This document shows, in pieces, positions 35,901 to 47,400 of a stretch of 64,000 bases of DNA. The first letter of the stretch is position 1; each line of letters begins with the position of its first letter. The stretch covers positions 3,720,001-3,784,000 of the forward strand of contig OU612068.1 of assembly GCA_914767715.1 (NCBI GenBank), in the 5' to 3' direction. A program made the position numbers and the translations under genes. The notes beneath the pieces were generated by a model that saw only the letters and a list, made by a program, of their open reading frames with translations, did no database searches and was not told the DNA's origin. This stretch comes from Membranipora membranacea (taxonomy: Eukaryota; Bryozoa; Gymnolaemata; Cheilostomatida; Membraniporidae).

Positions 35901-38900
35901 ATTGATTGTGATTGTTGTCGTTGTAGGACGTCAGTAAGAGTAGCTGGATCCATTGTGGTGCTCATCATTATGTTTATCGTTACTATCGTACTCGCAATGC
36001 TCGACAGTCAAGACTGTAAGTTATCTCCACTTAGTGTATTTTCTCATACATAAGTCACTATTCTGAAATCGCGCAACAGGGAAGAAAACACAATTCATTT
36101 TACAACTTATCAATATAAGATTACTGTAAATCATAACTATGGCCAGCTGTATCCCCCCCTCCCCTAGTGATATGTGATGACTGATGGTTGGTAAAATTCT
36201 AGAGACACCCAAAACCTGAAATCTCTTCAAATTTCTAACAACCTCCCAAGAATTTACACACCAATAGAGGGCACTTTCTAATCCTATTGAATTCTAGCAG
36301 ACATTCCTGAATTTAGATCACTCAAACCATGCAGAACAGAATTACTGCTCCTCAATCTGCTCCTCAAGGGTTTCTCAATAGGAGCAACATATGGCCTTCT
36401 ACCTCATATCTCTGAGCACCTATGTGCAAGACGTTGTACATCCTGAAACAGCAGCCCAACAAACTGAGAATCCCTGGTTCACCAAACCTTCTAGATACTA
36501 TTTGCCTGTGTAGAGATTCCCGGACTCTTGAAGGAGTCCTTAAGCATTTTTTTGTGTCATGTGTATTTTTAGCTCATCCTTGAGTACTTCCATTCATGTG
36601 GTTGGGAGGTCATGCTTATACCTGCCACTAAAAACACATTCTATTTACAGGGCAAGGTGCTTTCTTTGGACTGACTATGGGGACAGTTGTGATTATAAAT
36701 AGTAAGTATCAGGCACTTGTACCACAAAAAATAAATCATCACTGTGCTTATAACATGACATATCACCAGAGACTATACATATATCTATATATTATCTATA
36801 GTCTCTGATATCACAGCATATCCTGAATAAATATCCGTGGATATCTTTCTTGTGGTTTTGGTGATCAAATATTGCTGTTGGTTTGAAAAACAAACCCGCA
36901 TCCCTGGTGGTCCATGAATCTTCCAAAGGACAGCTCATACTGTGCGAGATATGGTGGTGTCCGTGGGAAAATTTTGTGGTTGTTATAAAACCAATAAAAA
37001 ATGCTGATCTTGTTGGTAATGAGATGTCATTGTCTCGCAGACTGATGCGATGCAGCTAGGCATTGACTTGGGTTTTATGGGTTCTGTAACTCTTTCATGA
37101 TCTGTTTTATTTGTACTACGCTAACATACACATAGACCGAAAAATGTCCCTGTGTTATATTTAGGTCCATTGCAGCTGGGACTGACAAATTTAACATTTG
37201 CATCGATATATTGATAATAGGAAATTCTTCTGTCTGTTATAGTGTGCTGTGGAGTTTATCAAAACTGCCTTTACGGAATAGCAGGACAATTTCCAATGAA
37301 GTATACAAACGCTGTCATCGTTGGATCTGTAAGTGAACTTACAATAAACTTGATTCTGTCACACAAAATGTGATGCCTACCATATGTGTTGACTGCCTTG
37401 GCAGTTAAGGTCAAATGTTGGATTCTCCCCGGCGTATTTCACCTTTTCTTTACCAGCCCAGGTCTTTTCTAAATAAAGTCATTTTGTAAAAGCCATCAAA
37501 GTTCAGATTGCGTAAGGGTGTTTACGTACATTTTTAATCAGTTGTGATGCTGGCCTGACTTACTGGAGATACCAAACACAACGCAGGGTTTTATAAATAA
37601 AGAGGAAGACAATTCCATAAAATCCACCTCTTTTTTTTCAGAATGTAAGCGGCACATTTACAGCTGTCATTATGATTATCTCATTATTAGGTGAGTGAGC
37701 GCACTTCTAATATGTATAAATATCTCCAGGGGCTGCCGAGGTGTCTACATACTTGTGCCATAGATGCTTTTTTTGCAGTTTTGTGGTTATTTAGCATCAT
37801 AATATTTTAATATTCATTGATAATTCATCAAGTTTTGGGCCAAGGGTCAAACGAAATTAAAAGGAACCTTATTCGAACAATGACCTGTTTCTTGTTAGCT
37901 TTGTTCAAAGTGTCAGATGCAACTAGGACATCTGTTTATAAGATCATTTTCTGCCGGTAAAAAGCCCAATAAATGATAAAAGCCGGAAATATTTATGATC
38001 TAGGCATAAGACAATGAACAGATCGATTTAACTTGAACATTGACATGATAATGTAAACACCAAAAAGTGAAAGCTAATTGTCTAGGCGGTAGGATAGCTG
38101 GAATGTCTTATAATAAAACATTTGATGAAACTTGTTTACAACATACCTTCATGTGTCTAGATGAAAAATTTCAATTGCTGAGTTGGGATCCTGTTTCCTG
38201 TTATTGTAAGGTATTACATAATATTTGATGTGAGCTAACTAATGTATATTCTGTTTGCATTGAAGTCTACAAATATAGGCAAATTTACAAGGTCTGATAG
38301 GCATGATTCACTATGTCATCGATAGGGTACAATGGCTTTTTTGTTAAATGTCACAAAAGAGATCTATCTCAAACCATAGCAAGCATTTTGAATCTTTTGC
38401 CCTCAAATTGCTGTTTGTAAAAAGGATTGTAAATGTTGTGTGGCATGAAAATTTTCATGCAGGCTGAGATGAGCCCCTGTAGTTGTAAGAATGATTTATA
38501 TATTCCACAATATTAAAACTTAATTTTATTTTATTTGAATATAGCCTCACCGAGCCTGCAGTCTGCTGCTATCTGGTACTTCATAGCAGCAGTGATAGCT
38601 CTCTGTGTAGCTCTAGACTCCTACTTTGTACTTCCTGCATTGGTATGTTAGATTATACACTCGCATAGCATCTCACACAGAAGGGATCAACAAGTTACAC
38701 TCTTTGCCAATTTGTCTTTATTGATAAGAGAATTATTACGTATTTAAACGTCAAAAAGGATATCTTTAACCCATGAGGCCAGATCCAAGATGAATTAACT
38801 GCAAAACTCGTTTCTACACAGTCAGCTATGATTGCTACATTAAATTCCTCAGGTTATTCCAAACACTTAGGGAGTACGCCTATGAGTAACGGAATGCCCT

Positions 38901-41900
38901 CAAAAACTGAGTTGTCTTCCCTACAATGTGACTCCTGGGAAAATATACCAGCTGGTCAGTCAGTGACTTTACCGAAGTGTCAATTGCATCCTTTGATAAC
39001 TTGACCTTCACTGGAGGCCAAATTCACTTCCGTTTAGTGGAATTTTGAACTTTGGAATGAGCAAAATTATATTATGCAAGAAAGCTGATTTAATAAGAAT
39101 CATATTCATATTTTGACAGATATTTTTTTGAAAAGACATACAATATCAACATTTCTTAGCAGCCCTTATTCATATTATACCTTATTGGTTAGACACACAG
39201 GTCAGACACTAGCCTGTTTTGACAAAGCTTGTCAAGACAGGATAGTCAGACAGGTGACATCTGTGATTTATATGTATTCAAATTATGAATTTATTAATAT
39301 TATTCAAGATCTTAGTCTTTCACAGCAGGGTTTAACCTTTGAATTAGCCTTTCATTCCCTGGAGCAGCACAAATAAATTACCGATCATTACATGTGATGT
39401 TCGTGTATAGTGAGATGGAATGGGATGGAACGCATTTGCCTATGCTGACAATAGAAATTATTGTTTACTTCACAACTTTCTTTTATAGAAATTCTACAGG
39501 CATTTTATGAAGAGCGATGCTAACAAGGGTGATGATGATAGTCAGAAAGCTCTAATAGAATCAGATTCTAAACACCAGGAAGCACAAGAGGTGGTGGAAA
39601 CTGAGGAAGAGCGACCTCCGTACCTTACCATATTCAAGCAGGTAGGTCAATATATGCTCTTTTGTAAGACTGTAGCACCCAAGATAAAACAATAATGAAG
39701 ATGCATATTTTTATTGACTCGATTTTGAGTATTTTTTATAAGAACAAATTTTGTAAGTTATATAATTATGATGGATTTTTCTGTGCCTCTTTGCCCATCA
39801 TCAAGAATATTATTAACCAAATGATAGGCGTATATACATTAATCTCTATAATCTCCTGTAAAGCCTGCCTATGCAATTACAGCATTACAGCAGGGAGGGT
39901 GGGAGGGGTGGGATACCACCCTCTCTCCCTGATTACAGCAAGTTATTTTTATAAATTGGGAGTTGTCCAGATGTGGGTAAAAAGAAGACGACTCAAAGTT
40001 TCTGAAATACTTTGCATAGGATGTATTCCACCAAACTTATATTAACATTTGTTGTGATACACATATAAAATCAAACAGCATGTTTGGCTCAGTAATTTCC
40101 TTACGCATGGAAAATATCACTCAAAATTATTGGACTTAGTTGTGTATCAATTTCTGTGTTATTTTTTAGATCTGGCTACAACTACTTGGAGTTTTCCTGA
40201 CTTTCTTTGTCTCTCTCGTTTGCTTCCCAGCCATACAAGCTGATATCCGTCCTTCTGATCCAAACTTATTCATACCCAGTAAGTCTTCTGTCATGGTAAT
40301 ATATATACATAGTTACAGTATCGTGAGTATCGATTTCAGCCCTCAAGTTAGACATGATTAGACATAATTTTTTGAATGAGATTCATTGGTGAATGTATGT
40401 GCCATACATGGTGGCAGGCTGAATACTCTGAATACCTCTTTATCTGGTTATGTGCAACACATTCAGCATAACATTACTCTACCTGGTCCTGATTTGTTGT
40501 ATAAGAAACATGCATACCAATGATGTTTATTATTGATATGTTGTAAACGGTCTTTTTCTAGTCACAAACAACACATTTAACATAGCATTACTCTACCTGG
40601 TTCTGATGTGTCTTACAGACAGGATTACAAATGAAGTGCATTATTGTTATATTTTAGGTAACCTGTACACACCAATCACTACCTTCCTCTTCTTTAATCT
40701 ATTTGCCACACTCGGCAATGTTGCTACAGAATGGATTAGGAAGGTAAGCTGTCTTATTGCAAGCGCTGAGCAGTTTTCATTTAATCTTTCACCTATAAAA
40801 TTTTCTTTGTCTCTCAAAATTTATGTGGCGATAATGATAAGGATATATATATATTATATATGATTGCCGATGTGACTTGTTTTTATGAAGTTGTCTCTTC
40901 TCTGAGGGCTTTATGAACCCAGATTGGATCCAATCAAATTTTCCTGTATTTTGTTAGTCTTCGAATGGATTTAGTTTATCTGCTCAGTTTTTCGATAACT
41001 CAAACTTAATACTATATTTGTAGCCTGGACCAAAGTATGTAATCATACCCATCTTACTGAGAATTCTGTTTATCCCATTCTTCATGTTCTGTAACTTCCG
41101 ACCCGAGATTAGAACCCTTCCGATCTATATCGACAATGACTATGCATACTTCGCTGGAGCTATAACCATGGCGTTCACCAGCGGGTACTTCAGTAGCTTG
41201 TGTATGATGTATGCACCGAGGTGAGTAGACGAAGTCATCAGAGTTGTATTATAGATCACAAGCCTGTCTCCGCGAGACTTTCGGTCATCTTGTGCCTGGG
41301 GCACTGTTGTGCGTGGATTTTAAACATGTTAAAGTATCTGGAATTCTTATGGGACAATAGTATAGTATTTATTGTAATGTTTATGACAACTAAGAGGGAC
41401 ATTCATCATTTAGGGTTTGAAAGCTTTCAGGTTTCAAAACTACCAGAAAATCTGTCCGAAAAAAAAGGCAGAAACTGATTTAAATGAGCATCCTGAGACC
41501 AAAAGTATTTCCGAAACCATGTCCATGTGGATGGTGAAAATGCTGAAACAAAAAGAATTTGTTACCTACGATTATTGGTTATCAAGACAAGCCCATTTCA
41601 GCTACGACCGATGACTGATTTTTGAGAGAAGGCAACTAGGAAAGGAGAAGGAAAATAGGCTGGAAGACCAACAGGCAGATATTTAATAATTTCGGGTGGT
41701 CCTTGGTCAGAGGGAATGAGAATTTAAATTCTTCAAGTGTTTGATGTTATACCTCCCACAAATCAGCCGGAAAGTACAGATCATGTTCTGCAAAGTCAGA
41801 TGTATATCATTTAGTCGGATATTTTTTTTTTCAGTTTGGTGGACCCTAAATGGGCAGGAACAGCTGCCATGATCAGTGCATTCTTCCTAATTTTCGGTAT

Positions 41901-41958
41901 AGTATCAGGAGTTAACTTCACTCTGGTCATCGCCAAGATCGTTGAGATATCTGTGTGA
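32996..41958 (+). CDS. Equilibrative nucleoside transporter (SLC29/ENT family), copy A
   Basis: Integral membrane carrier, 553 residues. Exons: 32996-33092, 33355-33518, 33903-34030, 34178-34259, 34723-34871, 35927-36015, 36651-36701, 37243-37328, 37642-37690, 38545-38642, 39489-39641, 40170-40278, 40658-40743, 41024-41220, 41835-41958. The start is fixed by an in-frame TAG two codons upstream. A Ser-rich cytosolic N-tail of about 130 residues is longer than in mammalian ENTs. TM1 holds the family signature GIGTLLPWNMFLTA (W149). An NET glycosylation sequon (169-171) sits in the first outer loop. TM5 carries YGIAGQFPMKY. An acidic loop (exon 39489-39641) separates TM6 and TM7. The C-terminus ends in a hydrophobic TM11. 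The TM8 motif, normally FNxxDxxGR, reads FNLFATLGN: the Asp and Arg that contact the nucleoside in known ENTs are Ala435 and Asn439. Substrate is therefore uncertain. Confidence 0.88.
36760..36814. mobile_element. 41-bp hairpin insertion with 7-bp target duplication (ENT copy A only)
   Basis: Intron 7 of copy A contains CAGAGACTATA (36767-36777), a short AT loop, and its exact inverse TATAGTCTCTG (36797-36807). It is bracketed by ATATCAC at 36760-36766 and 36808-36814. Copy B has the empty site, with a single ATATCAC in otherwise matching sequence. The same ends occur in another hairpin in copy B (47120-47144). Confidence 0.7.
39213..39241. repeat. 12-bp inverted repeat in ENT intron 10, copy A
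   Basis: CCTGTTTTGACA and TGTCAAGACAGG flank a 5-base spacer, with one mismatch. The partner in copy B (50729-50757) is perfect. Several CAGAC motifs lie around it. Possibly a hairpin or binding-site cluster; no function is known. Confidence 0.45.
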
Positions 41959-42810
41959 GGTCCTGCTAACAACTAATCGTCGCAATAATATTTTGCCGAT
42001 TCAACTTTCACAGTTTATCTGCTGTCTATCTGAGCTCATACTATGTTAGATAAACTTGCTAGTGCCATTGAAATATTCAGCACCTCTGTTAGTTATGCAA
42101 GAAGGACAGTATACATGCCACATGAACCATTTTTGTCAGTAGCTTTGTCACCCGGTGTGCAGTGTGATGAGCTTTGGTTGACAAGGTATTTTCTGGCAGG
42201 TCATAAGTACTTAGAGTGTGTGATAGTTCTTCATAGTTGGAGCAAATCTGATCCAAGGATCCAATCCACCTACTTATCGGTTGCTCATGTCCACTCCACT
42301 CGGTAAGCTAGGGAGAGAGGTACTCTAACTGCAGGCAGACTGGATCAAATGTTAGTCTACTATACGAGAATGTATGAATATTTTTTCAACTCCAAGCAAT
42401 TTGCTAGTAACTCACCAGTAATCTGAAGCTAGTAACAGAGATCCTGTTGTAATATTCAGTGTCTCTGTCTTGACCATGCGAATTTGCTATCAATAGATTT
42501 TTATACTTATTATTTACCTACTCTTTGAGTTGCTAAGTTCTCTTGGTACGCTAGACGGGGAGCAACTCCAACTGCACACTGGATAAAATATGACTGTACT
42601 TATTCTTTTTTATCTCCAGTAATTCGCCAGCAACCGTTAAACAGTAATCATAACAAACAGTATTTTTTCTATCGTGTTATCCATTGTGAGTTTGATAAGA
42701 GGTTAGGCTGTGTTGTTAATTCCTGGAGAGGATTAAGTTATAGTTTGAAGTTGGTCATGGTTCATTCGCTGTTTTACATTATAATCATAATAATACTCAC
42801 CACACCTAAG
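41959..42810. other. 3' flank of ENT copy A up to the duplication junction
   Basis: It matches the 3' flank of copy B except that about 300 bases before the junction are missing. I see no AATAAA here, whereas copy B keeps one at 54443. No other gene is present. Confidence 0.55.
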
Positions 42811-44486
42811 AGATTTAATTATTCTAAAGGAACAACTAGCAGTGTTTATACTATGAAAGTTTTTTCTTTTGTTTTGGCACTAAATGTAAAAGATTTTCCT
42901 AAAAAATGATTTAGATTGTCAAATACGTTTCCAAAAAAAAATTAACATCTTATATAAAGATTGCTGAACAACTTTATTTTCTCTTTTTCGAAAGTTTTGA
43001 GTCTTATCAACCCAAAGAAGGATGTTTACTAAGATGTTAGTCTGTCACTAGGTTTCATTAGGGTGAGTTAAGCCGAACTGATTTGTTGTTTCATCTATGG
43101 AAACACATAACGACTTTGCCTCAGTGCAAGGACATAGCTCGCAGTACTGATCTTATGCTGGTACCACCATGAGTTAAATATTTTTTTTTATCATTGTTAG
43201 GAGACATTACATTAGTAGATTTGTGACAATGGTTTATTATTTATAGCTATGATCCGATTCCATTTGAGTGCACTGCTCCATTGTTTGTAGCTTATTATAA
43301 TTATTGATCATCTAGGCACTGGGGCTGGCCAGCTGATCGCTCTAATTATCATTATCATATGCAGCCCTTTATTGATTTTTCTTTCATTATATGAGGTATT
43401 AGTTATAGTGTAATGACCTTTCATTCCATCAATAACCTCTATTGTAGCTGTTAGCTTGCTCACTGTGTGGATGCTTAGTTAAGTACAATTAATTGCGTAT
43501 TTTGCCCAGAATTATGTAAGCTTGTCAGAGTGTAGCTAGCGGTGAGGTCAAGGGTGAGGTAGCTGAGAGGAGTATCGGCAGCAACAGCTCTCTGAGTGTT
43601 CTCACTTTTGGTCAAGGTGAGTGAGGTCCGCAGCCAGTTTGTGAGACTCGTATCTATTGTTTCTTGAATAACATATCTCGTCGCCCACTAGAAGGGTGTG
43701 TGTACTGCATAGTGTACATCGATAGCAGTCCGTTACCTGAAGCTAAAGTTTTAGGAATGGGAAGGAAAAGGAACATTCAGCACACCCGATAACAAATTCA
43801 GATATTTGGATACATAGATGAACGGTTTAATTTTATGTGAATCAACGAATGATATTGAATTTGTAGATAGTCATATCACGGTTAAATACTTTCTGTTCAT
43901 TTCATCAAGTCTTTAACTCCTTGATTTCATGGTGTGAAAATCATAGGCTCATGGCTCAATGAAAATATGATTCTTAATAGCAACTAACAACAGCCCTATC
44001 TACTATTTGTGAGATCAAGTTTTATTTCAGTAAGATCAAGGAGTTAGAGGGAGGGTTAGATGTAAATATGTAAACTGGAACTAATCTCTATATTATTATG
44101 AATTATGCAAATCCAGCAATTACTGTTACACCAGCTATAATACTCTCTGTATCCTCGTTACCTGACCAATATGCCGACACAGTTTTGAAGATATCGCTTT
44201 GTGTACACCTGTCAACCTTCCTGCTGTCATTATGTGATAAGGAGATGTCATGTTTCCTGGAGTTATCAGACCTTGGTTATCTTTACTCTGAATTTGTGTT
44301 CTTGATGACTCGCCGATCAGAATCTGGACCTCTATATAAATAATCCCAAAAACATCATCATTCAATCATGTGCGCATTGTCATTGATCCTCACTGATATA
44401 TAAACACGTGCTTCATTCCACAGCTTGAAGGATTATGTCTATTCTTGTGAGTTTAGTGGGCACTTGCTGCAGCTAAGAGTTAGATG
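42811..44486 (+). promoter_or_regulatory. Promoter side and possible 5' noncoding exon of ENT copy B
   Basis: Counterpart of 31279-32995. The putative noncoding exon ends at a conserved donor at 43616, and the start-codon exon begins at 44457. The segment also holds the neutral 81-codon frame at 44098-44343. No other gene is present. Confidence 0.4.
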
Positions 44487-47400
44487 ATGCCCTCAAATGG
44501 AGTAAAAGCAAATGGTGAACATCACTCCACACCCGAGAAAAATTCCATACTCGTAGTCGGAGATATAAATTACTCCAGCTATGGTAAGTTTAGTAAAACA
44601 GTTTCATCATTATGTCATACATAGGACACAATTACTGTAATCAAAAAGCGGTGTCTCGTATTTTAGGTCATTTTTACCTGAACTATTAAATTCAGTCTAG
44701 CAGCACGTGTCCGACTACCATTAATAAATCGATACACGCTACTATGTCAAAACCTTTCTTTCAAAATGTTGATGTCAGCGGCATACCAATGAGAAGTAAT
44801 TTACACACTCATCGTCTTATCACGTTATATCTATATTTATTGTAGAGGTTGTTGAGCCAAAAAGTAGCAGTAAGCTGCTGACCCCCTCCCCATTCACCAG
44901 CAGAGCTTCAGCTTTCGGTAGTAAGGCATCAGGACATGCATTTGGAAGTATCAGATCTGTGGCAAGTCGGGCAGATCAAAGACTTGCCCATGCTAAACCA
45001 ACATTACAGGTATGTCCGGTGTCTAAAGTTTTGCCCTGAATTGATTCTCAATGCTGTATTATTATCACATTTAACATAAAATATTATTTCAACTAACCAT
45101 TTATTTTGTTTAATACAAGCGAAAGTGTTAGAAAAAATAGGCTTTTTGATCTCTGATTCAATATATCAGATGTATTTGTTGAATGAAACACAGGAAGTAA
45201 ATTGCTATGGTTGAGAAGATCCATTTGAGAGTCATAAGGGATACATAGAAACAGCTGGATTGCAGAAAGAAAGATTGTATAGTTATTGCATATAAGATTA
45301 TTTCTTAAATTTCGGCTCTTTTTATTTTAGTCGAGTTGGTTGAACGTTGCTGCCCAAGTACCCCTCGGAGCAAGCTTTGTAAGCATCAACAAACAAGCAG
45401 CTGGAAATCTGCAAAGCCAAGAACAGTTAGATCTCAAGGCCACCGCTCCTCCGGATAAGTAAGCCCAGATTATTCATTTTTCTTTTTTGTCAGCTGCTTC
45501 CACTTTCTGCTATGCTTTATAAATAAAATAAATAAGTGCATTATATTCTTTTTGGTAGAAAATATAATACGATTCTCTTTCTCTTCTAACAGATATCGTT
45601 TAGTGTATATCATATTTCTTATCCATGGAATCGGCACGCTGCTACCCTGGAACATGTTTCTTACAGCTAACAGTGTAAGTAGGCTATCTTTTTGGGGCCA
45701 CGTCACGTCACGGTTACAGTTAATGAGCCCTGGTGACAGTTAGGGTCAAACACAATTACAACAGGCACCACTACCAGATAAGAAAAAATGGTCTGATCAC
45801 TTGATCTTATAGAGTGGCCATTTCGTAGTAAGTGTCTGCTATAACGTTTTTGTCATTTGTAAAAATAGAAGAGGTTCTGCCTTCTGTCATCCTGATGAGC
45901 TTAGTTTATTATAAATGACTTTTGCCAGTGACAGGCATTGTGTGCTTTTTAACCTCATCACCATTAGTGTTGTCATGCGGCCACTTTTTTGTTGTGGCCT
46001 CATGACAATGCTAAATCACCATTGAGAGCCAAAAGTCATCTGAGTTAGTGTTTATTTCTGGAAGCAGGGTGGTGTAGTGGTTAGGATTCGAACTTCTCAA
46101 TCTGAGAGTTGCTGGTTCGAATCCCGGTCGCTACCCATTCTGCTGAAGGAGGTGAGCTCTCCGATCAATGGCCTAGCTTGCCCACCCTTACATTGTACAA
46201 GGGTGCGCTAATTAGATGAGTCGTATCATGTATCATCAATCTTGTGTTTCATGTATTTTGTATCTTATGTATCTTGTATCATCAATCTTATATGTATCTG
46301 TATCTGTATCATTATATTCATGTAAAGATTGCTGGAGAGCACTAAAATAAAAAAGTGATTTGATTTATTTACTTTACTATTCATGTCATATTCCATTATC
46401 CCATAAACTCATTGATTACTTTTGCTTTTTGTTTGTAGTATTTCACAGATTTTAAATTGGCCGCCGGAGCTAATGAGACAAAGTCAGAGTATGCTAAGAA
46501 CTTCCTCAGCTATCTCGGTATAACTGCCTATCTTCCCAACCTCATTCTCAATGGTATCAATATATTCTGTCAGTGCGGCAAAGGCAGGTAATGATCTGAA
46601 ATTAAACAAAACATTTTTAGTTTAATATCTTGCCATATATATTGAAAAGCGTATTTATCAATTTTCTACTGGTTTTAGCCCCTGTGTCTGGGAGGGGGCA
46701 GTGTCTTTCTCTCATAGAATTATAATGAAATAAGGTTTATCGCAGTTGCAGTTAGAGGGCCACCTGTGAATTGAAACTAGGACGTCAAGGCTTACACTAG
46801 GAAAACTAGGACTAGGACAAAGTAGTTTTGTGCGGCACGTTTGTGTGTCTATCTCTGTATGACGAGAGGTTGCTTGACCGTTTGAGTTGAGAGTCACAGA
46901 ATTCAATCTAACTGTTGCGTGTGTAAGTACTCAGTATACCATACCCATAACTAGGTACTGAGCATGGAAAGTGTCTGGCAAAGTAAATGCTCAAAATCCC
47001 TCGCTGTTTGTTGTTTGGATGCGATTTTGAGTGTGTGATGAATGGAGGGATCGTCTGATAGGATTAGCTAAATTTATCAATGTAATCAAAAAAGTTCATC
47101 TTCATATTAGTGATGAAATCAGAGACTGTAGATAATAGTCTCTGATGAAATGACAATGATCAGTTACACATTAGGTGTCTCAGTTGTTTTGTAATAATGT
47201 TGTACATGTGGGCTGACCCACGCTTTACTATAGCCTAGGTGATAGTTGTGTACTCAGACAAACAACAGCGTTTCATGTATACCTTGATTTATGTTACTGT
47301 ATTTTAGTTCTATGCTGTGAAGATTTTTGAGCCTCTAGTCAGACATTTTAATGTTTGCTTAGATTACCTTCACAATCCTATGTCATCTTCCATGTAAATG

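Larger units (their letters stand above)
31279..42810. repeat. Tandem duplication, upstream unit (A)
   Basis: This 11.5-kb unit is repeated directly at 42811-54519. Both begin AGATTTAATTATTCTAAAGG and both end CACCACACCTAAG; the two units abut exactly at 42810/42811. Identity is high in exons and in the 5' region. It is broken in introns by indels and lineage-specific insertions. Confidence 0.92.

Noticed and set aside
39113-39376. 87-codon frame in ENT intron 10, with a similar frame in copy B at 50701-50904
   Set aside because: The frames differ in length and C-terminus, and similarity is explained by the recent duplication. No start context or domain was found.
46067-46137. Functional tRNA gene
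   Set aside because: The A and B boxes are good but the anticodon arm pairs poorly, the head continues into a repeat body, and the whole is an insertion absent from copy A. A SINE fits better.
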